From the NCBI GenBank assembly GCA_903847935.1, contig CAINEX010000018.1:1-32893 (forward strand): a stretch of 32,893 bases of DNA. The letters are read 5' to 3'. Below, one piece after another: positions 11,087 through 18,627 of the stretch. The notes below the pieces were generated by a model. The model was not told where the DNA came from. It saw only the letters and a program-made list of their open reading frames with translations, and searched no databases. Positions within the stretch are counted from its first letter, which is position 1. Each line of letters begins with the position of its first letter. The stretch is from an uncultured Spartobacteria bacterium (GTDB lineage: Bacteria; Verrucomicrobiota; Verrucomicrobiia; Chthoniobacterales; UBA6821). Position numbers and translations under genes: made by a program.

Positions 11087-12799
11087 ATGAGTCTACAATC
11101 CCTACTTCAGTCACGTTTGGCAGCTGCCTTAAGTAAGGTGGGAATTGATGCCGCGATCGGCATTGTGACGCCGGCAGCGGATGCACGATTCGGGGATTTT
11201 CAGAGCAATGCCGCAATGGTCGCGGCCAAGGTGCAAAAGAAAAACCCCCGCGAACTGGCGACCTCTATCCTGAAATATTTGCAGGTGGAGGATCTGTGTG
11301 AGCCCCCTACTGTGGCCGGTGCGGGATTTATCAACTTCAAGGTACTCGACTCAGCCCTCTCCGATGCGGTCAACACAGTCAGGAGTGATGCCTGCCTCGG
11401 GGTGTCTCCTGTTCCAAATCCCAAGACAATCATCGTTGATTTCAGTTCGCCCAATGTGGCCAAACCGATGCATGTTGGACACATCCGCAGCACCATCCTC
11501 GGGGACTCTCTCTCCCGGATAGCCCGACATCTCGGTCACTGTGTTGTCACTGACAACCATATCGGCGATTGGGGTACCCAGTTTGGCAAGGTCATCTACG
11601 GTTGGAAGCATCTCCTGAACAAAGAGTCTTTGGAAATGTCGCCCATCGAGGAGCTGGTTCGTCTTTATCGCGAGGTGAATGCCTTAGAGGAGCATGATCC
11701 TGCGATCAAGGAGACGGTCCGAGGTGAGCTTGTTAAACTCCAGCAGGGTGATGCTGAGAATCTTGAGATCTGGAGACAAGCCGTGGCGCTATCCTGGAAC
11801 GAGTTTGAGCATCTCTATGACCTGCTTGGTATCACCTTCGACGAACGACTGGGAGAGAGTTTTTACAACGACGCCTTGGGGCCTCTAGCCGATCGTCTGC
11901 TATCGCAACAGATTGCCAAAGAGAGTGAAGGAGCCGTCTGCATCTTCTTCCCTGACATTCCTGCGCTTGAGGACAAACCCTGTCTTATCAGAAAGAGTGA
12001 CGGTGGATTCCTCTACGCCACGACCGATCTTGCGACCATGGAATACCGGGAGAAGCGTTGGAAACCGGACGCTGTGTGGTATGTGACAGGCGCCCCCCAG
12101 CAGCTTCACTTCGAGCAAGTCTTCGCAGTCGGTCGCAAAATGGGGATTGCAACCGATCTTCGTCACATTGCTTTTGGGAGTATCCTAGGTGACGACCGCA
12201 AGATGATGAAGACCCGCTCCGGCGAGAATGTTGAGCTGGGAGGACTGCTTCGCGAGGCCATCGAGCGAGCCCTGACTGTCGTCGCCGAGAAGAACTCCAA
12301 TCTCTCGAAGTCCGAGCAGGAGGAGGTGGCTCGAACTATCGGTCTTGGCGCTGTAAAGTACGCCGATCTGATGCAGCACAGGCTCACTGACTACGTCTTC
12401 TCGTGGGAGAAGATGCTCTCCTTTCAGGGTAATACTGCTCCCTATCTGCAAAACGCCTACGTGCGCATCTGCTCAATCTTCCGCAAGGCGGAGGTCGAAG
12501 GAATAGGAATCCAGTCGGGATCAATCTCAATCTCCGAACCAGCCGAGCGTGCACTCGCCCTGCAGATTTTGAAATTCGGAGAGATACTGCATGCCGTTCT
12601 GGAAGACCAGCGGCCCAATCTTCTCTGCCTCTATCTCTATGAGCTTGCCGACTCCTTTCACCACTTCTATGAGGCGTGCCCCATTCTCAAATCCGAGGGG
12701 GGGATTCGCTCATCGAGGATGGAGTTGGCCGGAGTCACCTCCAAGGTCCTCAAGACAGGCCTCGGATTACTCGGGATCGGTGTTCCTGAACGCATGTAA
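11087..12799 (+). CDS. argS: Arginyl-tRNA synthetase
   Basis: Class I aminoacyl-tRNA synthetase charging tRNA-Arg. At 570 residues it has the expected order: an N-terminal additional domain (about 1-110), then the HIGH-type signature in SPNVAKPMHVGHIRSTILGD, the characteristic DNHIGDWGTQFG segment, the Rossmann core with DGGFLYATTDLAT and YVTGAPQQLHFEQVF, the degenerate KMSK-loop DDRKMMKTRSGENV, and the alpha-helical anticodon-binding DALR domain with NTAPYLQNAYVRICSIFRKA at the C-terminus. It has its own 82-base upstream gap with hairpins and an A-rich, Shine-Dalgarno-free leader. It ends convergently toward rpsR. Confidence 0.98.
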   Translation: MSLQSLLQSRLAAALSKVGIDAAIGIVTPAADARFGDFQSNAAMVAAKVQKKNPRELATSILKYLQVEDLCEPPTVAGAGFINFKVLDSALSDAVNTVRSDACLGVSPVPNPKTIIVDFSSPNVAKPMHVGHIRSTILGDSLSRIARHLGHCVVTDNHIGDWGTQFGKVIYGWKHLLNKESLEMSPIEELVRLYREVNALEEHDPAIKETVRGELVKLQQGDAENLEIWRQAVALSWNEFEHLYDLLGITFDERLGESFYNDALGPLADRLLSQQIAKESEGAVCIFFPDIPALEDKPCLIRKSDGGFLYATTDLATMEYREKRWKPDAVWYVTGAPQQLHFEQVFAVGRKMGIATDLRHIAFGSILGDDRKMMKTRSGENVELGGLLREAIERALTVVAEKNSNLSKSEQEEVARTIGLGAVKYADLMQHRLTDYVFSWEKMLSFQGNTAPYLQNAYVRICSIFRKAEVEGIGIQSGSISISEPAERALALQILKFGEILHAVLEDQRPNLLCLYLYELADSFHHFYEACPILKSEGGIRSSRMELAGVTSKVLKTGLGLLGIGVPERM

Positions 12800-12929
12800 G
12801 TTTTTAAGGGTAAAGTTGAGGGAGGATAGATGATTTTTCATTGCTACTCTTTGGACTTTAATTCGGTTTCTCTATAGCCCCCTAAGTTTCAACATTTAAA
12901 AATCAATACGCGTCTTTCTTATTATCTAA

Positions 12930-12959
12930 TAAAAAAGGCGACCCTTTGACAGGTCGCCT
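12930..12959 (-). terminator. Intrinsic terminator of the rpsR operon
   Basis: An 8-bp perfect stem (12936-12943 with 12952-12959, AGGCGACC/GGTCGCCT) with an 8-base loop. Read leftward it is followed by six consecutive U residues (the A-run at 12930-12935), a textbook Rho-independent terminator 24 bases after the rpsR stop. Read rightward there is only a short TCTTTAAT stretch, so it may also weakly stop argS transcription. The rest of the argS-rpsR gap (12800-12929) shows nothing else. Confidence 0.85.
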
Positions 12960-12982
12960 CTTTAATAAGAATCTCTTCCTGA

Positions 12983-13225
12983 TTACTTCATCAGGAGAAC
13001 GTTACGTGAGCGCTTGATCGCTTTGGTGATCTTGCGGTGGAGGTGCGCTGCCACTCCGGTCATGCGACGGGGGAGGATCTTGCCGCTCTCGGTCGTGAAT
13101 TTCTTGAGGAGGTCGGGGTTCTTGAAGTCGATCGCATCTGTGGAGATGTCGAGACGACGGTGGGGCATGGCGCGGTTTGCGCGGCGGAAGTTGGACTTTC
13201 GCTGTGGTGTCTTTGGCGTGCTCAT
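12983..13225 (-). CDS. rpsR: 30S ribosomal protein S18
   Basis: Small-subunit platform protein that binds as a heterodimer with S6. The 80-residue product contains the conserved core [19 protein letters not shown] followed by [20 protein letters not shown], diagnostic for S18, with the usual basic termini. It is the last gene of a leftward group after rpmG (33 bases away) and the DksA/TraR-like gene. It ends just before a strong terminator. No rpsF or rplI is adjacent, unlike the common rpsF-rpsR-rplI arrangement. Confidence 0.97.
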   Translation of the reverse strand: MSTPKTPQRKSNFRRANRAMPHRRLDISTDAIDFKNPDLLKKFTTESGKILPRRMTGVAAHLHRKITKAIKRSRNVLLMK

Positions 13226-13258
13226 TGATGAATAGATTGAGGAATTTCCGATCGACGA

Positions 13259-13432
13259 CTACTTGGTCTCGCGGTGGAGAGTATGGCGTCGAAGATTCGG
13301 ATTATACTTTTTCTTCTCCAGACGGCCAGGGGTGTTAAGACTCTTTTTGTTACGGGTGGTGACGTAACGGGAGACGGGCTTTCCCTCGGCAACTGCTTCG
13401 GTGCACTCCAGAGTGATGATATCGCGTGGCAT
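13259..13432 (-). CDS. rpmG: 50S ribosomal protein L33
   Basis: A 57-residue ORF reading leftward from the ATG at 13432 to the TAG at 13259. The sequence shows the L33 hallmarks: [12 protein letters not shown] at the start, a central [19 protein letters not shown], then the [16 protein letters not shown] ending. Only one cysteine (C10) remains and the paired CxxC motifs are absent, so this is the zinc-independent (C-minus) form. It is 33 bases upstream of rpsR and 29 bases downstream of the DksA-like gene, all on the same strand; rpmG-rpsR pairing is seen in several phyla. Confidence 0.95.
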   Translation of the reverse strand: MPRDIITLECTEAVAEGKPVSRYVTTRNKKSLNTPGRLEKKKYNPNLRRHTLHRETK

Positions 13433-13461
13433 AAAAGTAAGTGTTGGGTTGGTCGGCGGTA

Positions 13462-14337
13462 TTAGCTGGCTTCTGTGGTTTCTTCCTCTTCGCTTTCAGT
13501 CTCCTCCTCGGTCAGGCCGAAGAGAGAGGTGATTTGCGGCCTTGCACTGTGATGGTGCTGGCGCTTTTCAAGCTCAGCCTGACACTCCACCGTGTAACGG
13601 GTGAAAGGAAGGGCCTCAAGGCGGTCGTGTCGGATCGGCTTTTCGCAGGTCTCACACACGCCGTAGGTACCATCTTCAATCCTTTTGAGCGCCTCGTCAA
13701 TCTCGTAAAGCGATCCTTGCTCTTTGGAGAGCATACTGAGGGCGAAGTCACGGTCGTAGGCATCGCTACCCGCATCTGCCTGATGCATGCCGAAAGCAGA
13801 GGTTTCCGTCCCTGCATGCAGGTTGTCCCGGGCTACTCCCCTCATGGCATCAAGAAGTGTATCCTTGAGTTCTAGGAGACGCTGACGTTGTTTGGTAAGG
13901 AAAGGGGTGAGTTTGAGGTTTTTATTGCTCAAGGGTTTCCTGATGAATTGCTGAGCCAGGACCCTGTGGTTGGAAGAAAAAGATGGAGTAACTTTTTTAG
14001 CGGAAGTCTTGGAGGACTTCTTCGAGGGAGCCTTCGCCACGATAAGAGGCTTCTTCGTTGCATCACCCTTTGTGTGAGCCGTTTTGACGGAAGGCTTGGC
14101 TTTGGATGTCGCTTTGGCAACTGGCACCAGTTTCGCCTTAAGGGTCTTAGTGGGAGATTTCTTGGGGGCTAATTTCTTGGCGACTGGCTTGGCTTTTGGC
14201 TTGGCGACTGGCTTGGCGACTGGCTTTGCCTTGGATTTCAAAGTCTTTGCGGGTGCCTTTTTCAAGGGTGTTGGTGCCGTTTTTTTGATGGGTTTTACAA
14301 CCTTCTTTTTAACGGGAGGAGCTGATTTCTTGGCCAT
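13462..14337 (-). CDS. DksA/TraR-type zinc-finger protein with histone-H1-like N-terminal tail
   Basis: A 291-residue two-part protein. Residues about 1-115 are a low-complexity Lys/Ala/Pro tail built of KPVAK, KPKAK and PAK-type repeats, resembling the C-terminal tails of H1-like proteins. Residues about 140-260 form a DksA/TraR domain: a coiled-coil region ([19 protein letters not shown]), an acidic [12 protein letters not shown] segment at the coiled-coil tip, then the finger with C228, C231 and C252. The fourth expected cysteine is Thr249. The C-terminus is a Glu-rich acidic patch. DksA proteins modulate RNA polymerase through the secondary channel; the tail suggests nucleic-acid binding (inference). 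It heads the rpmG-rpsR group, a ribosomal context consistent with growth-rate control. Confidence 0.88.
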   Translation of the reverse strand: MAKKSAPPVKKKVVKPIKKTAPTPLKKAPAKTLKSKAKPVAKPVAKPKAKPVAKKLAPKKSPTKTLKAKLVPVAKATSKAKPSVKTAHTKGDATKKPLIVAKAPSKKSSKTSAKKVTPSFSSNHRVLAQQFIRKPLSNKNLKLTPFLTKQRQRLLELKDTLLDAMRGVARDNLHAGTETSAFGMHQADAGSDAYDRDFALSMLSKEQGSLYEIDEALKRIEDGTYGVCETCEKPIRHDRLEALPFTRYTVECQAELEKRQHHHSARPQITSLFGLTEEETESEEEETTEAS

Positions 14338-14438
14338 ATCGGTATCTGAAAGTGGTTTTCTGGTAGTGGGTCGGGGAACTTAGGGGAAGGGCTTGTTATC
14401 TGCAGCAATCCCATCCCGCAAGAGAAAACATACCCTTT

Positions 14439-14897
14439 TTAAAAAATCTTCCCAATGTCGAGCAGGATGCCAAGAAGCGCCAACCTCAGGGACCAAAGAA
14501 GAGTCCGAATCCAGTTGCCTAAGACAAGAAGATCCATTGTGCGAGAATCAGCCCGAAGGCTGAGGATGCCATGAAGCGGAATCTGTACCAAAAGTGTACT
14601 CAACCAGATCAGAAGAAGGCACCCCAGTGCAATCAGGTACAGGGGATTGTATGCAATCCTGTATCCCGAGAGGATCAGGGCGAGCGCCGTGCCGATTTCC
14701 ACAAGCATGATCGGAGTCACGACCCAAGCGGTCCGCGTGGTGTTGCAGTTCTCGTAAGCCACAAAACCCTCCTTGGGAATCTTTTCGAAAAGTGGGTAAT
14801 GGGCGATCTGAACGAACCAGATGATCCCGGTCATCATGGCAGTTGCCAGTGTTTGAATGAGAAAGAGATGTTGAAGGGAGAGGGGCCTAAGATTCAT
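14439..14897 (-). CDS. Small four-helix integral membrane protein, unknown function
   Basis: 152 residues with about four hydrophobic segments: roughly 8-30 (FLIQTLATAMMTGIIWFVQI), 55-75 (AWVVTPIMLVEIGTALALIL), 83-105 (PLYLIALGCLLLIWLSTLLV) and 125-148. The first helix ends in WFVQIAHYPLF, and polar residues NTTRTAW precede the second. This pattern recalls a conserved family of small uncharacterised membrane proteins, possibly related to DUF1772, but I cannot name it firmly. It lies about 100 bases upstream of the DksA-like gene on the same strand and diverges from hisS. The start has no Shine-Dalgarno sequence. Confidence 0.75.
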   Translation of the reverse strand: MNLRPLSLQHLFLIQTLATAMMTGIIWFVQIAHYPLFEKIPKEGFVAYENCNTTRTAWVVTPIMLVEIGTALALILSGYRIAYNPLYLIALGCLLLIWLSTLLVQIPLHGILSLRADSRTMDLLVLGNWIRTLLWSLRLALLGILLDIGKIF

Positions 14898-15008
14898 GAA
14901 GGGATCCTAAGGGAAGAAGTGGGATGATTGAAGTTGGAATAAAGATTGGCGATTGGAGGGTTGAAGAGTGGGGAGCGATCCCCTAGTTTCCTGTTTCTGC
15001 TTCTCTCC

Positions 15009-16277
15009 ATGAAAACATTACCCGGCTTTCGCGATCTCTTTCCTGAAGATTTTGCGCGTCGCCTCTACCTTACGGGACTCTGGAGGGAGACCGCCCGGCG
15101 CTACGGATTTGTTGAGTTCGACGGGCCCACTCTTGAATCCGCCGAACTTTATAGGAAGAAAAACAGCGGAGGGGAGATTCTCGGTCAACTCTATGAATTC
15201 ACGGACAAAGGTGACCGAGCCGTGGCTCTGAGGCCCGAAGTCACACCGACCCTGGCCCGCATGGTGGCTGCAAAGCACCGTGATTACCCCAAGCCGATTC
15301 GCTGGTTCAATGTCGGGACCTGCTTCCGCTATGAGCGCCAGCAGCGGGGAAGGTTGCGCGAATTCCTGCAGTTCAACTGCGACCTGGTCGGAGACGCAAC
15401 GCCGGCGGCCGATGCGGAGGTGGTGGCACTTTTGATCGATCTCCTTCGTTCCTTCGGTCTTGGTCCGCAAGATTTTGCCATCAGGTTGAGTGACCGTTCC
15501 GCATGGCATGACTTCCTGCATCTCCATGGCGTCGAGAGTGATCGTGCAGCGGAGTTTCTCAACATTGTGGACAAGATGGAAAAAATGCCTGTTGAAAAAA
15601 CAGAGGAACTTCTGTCTGCCTTCGGGATCCCATATGTGACAATCCAAGAGTTTATCTCCACCTGCAGGATTCCTGCCCTTGATCCGATGCTTGCCGATCT
15701 GGAGGCTCGTGGCCTGCGTGCGTACGTCCGACCCGACCTGGGTGTGGTTCGCGGACTTGCCTATTACACGGGAGTGGTTTTCGAGGCTTTTGCGCTTCAA
15801 GGCAATTTGCGGGCCATTGCCGGAGGAGGAAGGTATGACCGACTTCTTGCGGACCTCAGTGACGGCTCGGCCGATCTGCCGGCTGTCGGATTCGGTGTCG
15901 GCGATGCCGTGCTCCTCGAGTTGATCAATGAGATCCCATCTGCCAAGTCACTTCAAACCCTCTTTCTCAAGTCTGAAACTCCCGTGCAGGTCTATCTTGT
16001 CATTGCGGATGAGAGTCACCGGCTGAATGCCCTCGCTCTAGCCCAGCAACTCCGCGCCACCGGATGGCGCGTGGGATTCCCTCTTGGTCAGGAAAAAGTT
16101 GGCAAGCAGTTTGGGACAGCGGAGGCGCTGGGGGCATCTCATGCGGTCGTGATCGGGACCGAATGGCCAAGCGTGAAAGTAAAACGGCTTTCCGACCGCA
16201 TGGAGCAGGAGTTGGATCACTCTGCTCTTGCCATTTGGCTTGAGGAACATGTCGCTGCAGCTCTCCTAGATAGATAG
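15009..16277 (+). CDS. hisS: Histidyl-tRNA synthetase
   Basis: Class II synthetase charging tRNA-His. I chose the ATG at 15009 because the product then begins MKTLPGFRDLFPEDFARR, as in other HisRS proteins; an in-frame TTG at 14946 adds 21 non-conserved residues. The 422-residue product contains the RPEVTPTLAR strand, motif 2 (CFRYERQQRGRLREFLQFN), the histidine-specific loop GLAYYTGVVFE, AGGGRYDRLL, motif 3 (PAVGFGVGDAVLLE) and a C-terminal anticodon-binding domain with WRVGFPLGQEKVGKQFGTAE. The histidine-specific loops argue against the HisZ paralogue. It is followed by aspS after 55 bases, a pairing found in many bacteria. Confidence 0.95.
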   Translation: MKTLPGFRDLFPEDFARRLYLTGLWRETARRYGFVEFDGPTLESAELYRKKNSGGEILGQLYEFTDKGDRAVALRPEVTPTLARMVAAKHRDYPKPIRWFNVGTCFRYERQQRGRLREFLQFNCDLVGDATPAADAEVVALLIDLLRSFGLGPQDFAIRLSDRSAWHDFLHLHGVESDRAAEFLNIVDKMEKMPVEKTEELLSAFGIPYVTIQEFISTCRIPALDPMLADLEARGLRAYVRPDLGVVRGLAYYTGVVFEAFALQGNLRAIAGGGRYDRLLADLSDGSADLPAVGFGVGDAVLLELINEIPSAKSLQTLFLKSETPVQVYLVIADESHRLNALALAQQLRATGWRVGFPLGQEKVGKQFGTAEALGASHAVVIGTEWPSVKVKRLSDRMEQELDHSALAIWLEEHVAAALLDR

Positions 16278-16332
16278 CTTTTTTTCACCTTTTACCTTTC
16301 GGCCGATAACCGGTTAATGTTTGGATTTTCCT

Positions 16333-18135
16333 ATGCACTATCGTGACTGCCTATGCGGCGCCCTGCGCCCTTCTGATATTGGACGTGATGTAACCCTGAG
16401 TGGTTGGGTCGCCGCACGCCGTGATCATGGTGGGGTTATCTTCATCGACCTGCGCGACCGCGAGGGGATCACCCAAATTGTATTCCGTCCCGAGTTGCAT
16501 GCCGAAGCGGCCACCTCCGCCCACAGCCTGCGCTCCGAGGATGTGATCACTGTTGTCGGTCAGGTGGCGGCCCGACTTGTTGGTACTGAAAACCCAAAGC
16601 TTGCAACAGGCGCCGTGGAGTTGATCGTTTCCTCGCTGACCGTGCTCAACCGCTCCGAGGTTCCTCCCTTCCCGATGGACGAGAAGATTGCCAATGAGGA
16701 CCTTCGACTTACCCACCGATTCCTTGATCTGCGACGTCCTGCCATGGCGGCGAACCTTCGCCTGCGACACCGCGTCACCAAGTCGATCCGCGATGTCCTG
16801 GACACCGAGGGCTTCTGGGAGATCGAGACACCGATTCTTTCCAAGAGCACTCCTGAAGGGGCTCGAGACTTCCTTGTGCCATCGCGCCTGACGCCGGGTT
16901 CCTTCTACGCACTCCCCCAGGCACCGCAGCAGTACAAGCAACTCCTCATGGTCGGCGGTGTTGACAAGTACTTTCAGATAGCCCGCTGCTTCCGCGATGA
17001 GGATCTTAGGGCCAATCGTCAACCCGAGTTCACCCAGGTCGACATCGAGGCCTCCTTCACCAAGGCTCAGGACCTTCAGGATCTGATCGAGAGAATCTTC
17101 CAGCGTGTCTTCCGTGAGGCTCGTGGTGTCGAGATTCCTGTGCCCTTTCCCCGCATGACCCATGCCGATGCGATGAACCGTTATGGGAGTGATAAGCCCG
17201 ACACCCGCTTCGACATGGAGATCAGTGACGCAAGTGATATCTTCGCCCGGAGCCAGTTTAAGGTCTTCCGCGGAGCCCTTGATGCTGGTGGTGTGGTCAA
17301 GGCGATGAATGCCAAGGGATTCGCCGGCATCACCACGGGGCAGATCGAGGAACTCACCGAGATGGCCAAGTTGGCAGGCGCCAAAGGGCTTGCTTTTATC
17401 AAGGTTGAGAACGGCGAATGGAAGTCTCCGATCGTGAAGTTCTTCAGTGAGGAGGAGAAAGTCGCCCTCTCGGCTCGCCTCGATATGCAGGAGGGAGATC
17501 TTGTCCTTTTTGGAGCCGACGCCTGGGAGACCGCCTGCACCGTCCTTGGTCGCGTCCGACTCCGTGTCGCAGAGATTCAAAAACTCGCAATCGATCCACT
17601 TCAACTCAATTTCCTGTGGGTCGTTGATTTTCCCATGCTTGCCTTCAATGCCGAAGAGAAGAAGTGGAACGCCGTGCATCACCCCTTCACCCGCCCAAAG
17701 GCGGAGGACCGCGATCTGCTCAAAAATCCATCCAAGTTGGGAGAGATCCGTGCCGAGGCCTATGATATCGTGCTCAACGGCGTTGAGATCGGTGGCGGCA
17801 GTATCCGAATCCATGAGGGGGATCTTCAGTCCGAGACGTTTTCCGTGCTGGGCATCGGAGAAGAGGAGCAGGAGGAACTCTTTGGACATCTTTTACGGGC
17901 TTTCCGCCACGGAGCACCTCCTCACGGTGGCATTGCGCTGGGACTTGACCGTCTGGTGGCCCTGATTGCCGGAGAGGAGTCTATCCGCGAAGTCATTGCC
18001 TTCCCGAAGAACAACCGTGGTGTCGAGCTTCTCACCGGATCGCCCGCCACCGCAGAGATGAAGCAACTCAGGGAACTCTATATTTCCTCGACGGTGAAAC
18101 CCAAGGTGTCCGCTTCAGGGACTCCCGTTACCTGA
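16333..18135 (+). CDS. aspS: Aspartyl-tRNA synthetase, probably non-discriminating (Asp/Asn)
   Basis: Class II synthetase of bacterial type, 600 residues from the ATG at 16333. An in-frame TTG at 16321 would add only four residues, and bacterial AspRS proteins begin at about this point. Domains: N-terminal OB-fold anticodon-binding domain (about 1-105; RDREGITQIVF), catalytic core with motif 2 (CFRDEDLRANRQPEFTQVDI), the bacterial GAD insertion domain after MTHADAMNRYGSDKPDTRF, and motif 3 (GIALGLDRLVALIAGEESIR). His32 and Gly84 occupy positions that in Pseudomonas aeruginosa AspRS (H31, G83) favour charging both tRNA-Asp and tRNA-Asn, whereas E. coli has Leu and Lys there. This predicts reliance on a GatCAB amidotransferase. 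Confidence 0.97.
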   Translation: MHYRDCLCGALRPSDIGRDVTLSGWVAARRDHGGVIFIDLRDREGITQIVFRPELHAEAATSAHSLRSEDVITVVGQVAARLVGTENPKLATGAVELIVSSLTVLNRSEVPPFPMDEKIANEDLRLTHRFLDLRRPAMAANLRLRHRVTKSIRDVLDTEGFWEIETPILSKSTPEGARDFLVPSRLTPGSFYALPQAPQQYKQLLMVGGVDKYFQIARCFRDEDLRANRQPEFTQVDIEASFTKAQDLQDLIERIFQRVFREARGVEIPVPFPRMTHADAMNRYGSDKPDTRFDMEISDASDIFARSQFKVFRGALDAGGVVKAMNAKGFAGITTGQIEELTEMAKLAGAKGLAFIKVENGEWKSPIVKFFSEEEKVALSARLDMQEGDLVLFGADAWETACTVLGRVRLRVAEIQKLAIDPLQLNFLWVVDFPMLAFNAEEKKWNAVHHPFTRPKAEDRDLLKNPSKLGEIRAEAYDIVLNGVEIGGGSIRIHEGDLQSETFSVLGIGEEEQEELFGHLLRAFRHGAPPHGGIALGLDRLVALIAGEESIREVIAFPKNNRGVELLTGSPATAEMKQLRELYISSTVKPKVSASGTPVT

Positions 18136-18154
18136 TTTCACAACTTCCCGACCG

Positions 18155-18532
18155 ATGCGGGCTGAACTCCTTCAGGGATTCGAGGCGATCGTTGATCGGG
18201 TGGTATATGATCCCGAGTTGCCTGCTTCACCCGATCAACCTCACCCCTTCGTCTACCACATTACCATCCGCAACGGGAGTGACCGCACCCTCAGCGTGAA
18301 AGGACGCAAGTGGGTGGTCCGCGCAGAGAGCGGCGAGATAACGGCCGTCGAGGGAGACGGGGTCGTGGGATGCTATCCGCGGCTCGAACCGGGTGAGGAG
18401 TTCTCCTACAACAGCTACCACACCACCGCGGGTCGTGCCGTTGCGGAGGGAGCCTACCTTGCTGTCACCGAAGAGGGGGACGTTGTCCTAGCCAAGATAC
18501 CCGCCTTCCATTTGATTCCTCCGGCAGAGTAA
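18155..18532 (+). CDS. apaG: ApaG domain protein (DUF525)
   Basis: A 125-residue single-domain protein of the ApaG family, an immunoglobulin-like beta sandwich whose bacterial role is still debated (linked genetically to cobalt/magnesium phenotypes; related to F-box-associated domains). Visible family features are the early strand FVYHITIRNGSDRTLSVKGR(K)W, the GVVGCYPRLEPGEEFSYNS stretch leading to the HTTAGRAVAEGAY loop, and the terminal IPAFHLIPP. It begins 19 bases after aspS, so it is very likely co-transcribed with hisS-aspS. No Shine-Dalgarno sequence is evident. Confidence 0.88.
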   Translation: MRAELLQGFEAIVDRVVYDPELPASPDQPHPFVYHITIRNGSDRTLSVKGRKWVVRAESGEITAVEGDGVVGCYPRLEPGEEFSYNSYHTTAGRAVAEGAYLAVTEEGDVVLAKIPAFHLIPPAE

Positions 18533-18627
18533 TTGAGCCGGTTCTTTTTAGAATTTTTCGGGTGCCGCTGACTCTTATTTATAAATTCCTATTTAGAGGA
18601 GCAGGAGCGTGATAAAGATTGAAGACA

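Noticed and set aside
13014-14383. Plus-strand open frames opposite rpsR, rpmG and the DksA-like gene.
   Set aside because: The minus-strand products are unmistakable ribosomal and DksA-family proteins.
14946-15008. N-terminal extension of hisS from an in-frame TTG.
   Set aside because: The added residues are not conserved, and the ATG at 15009 matches the family start.
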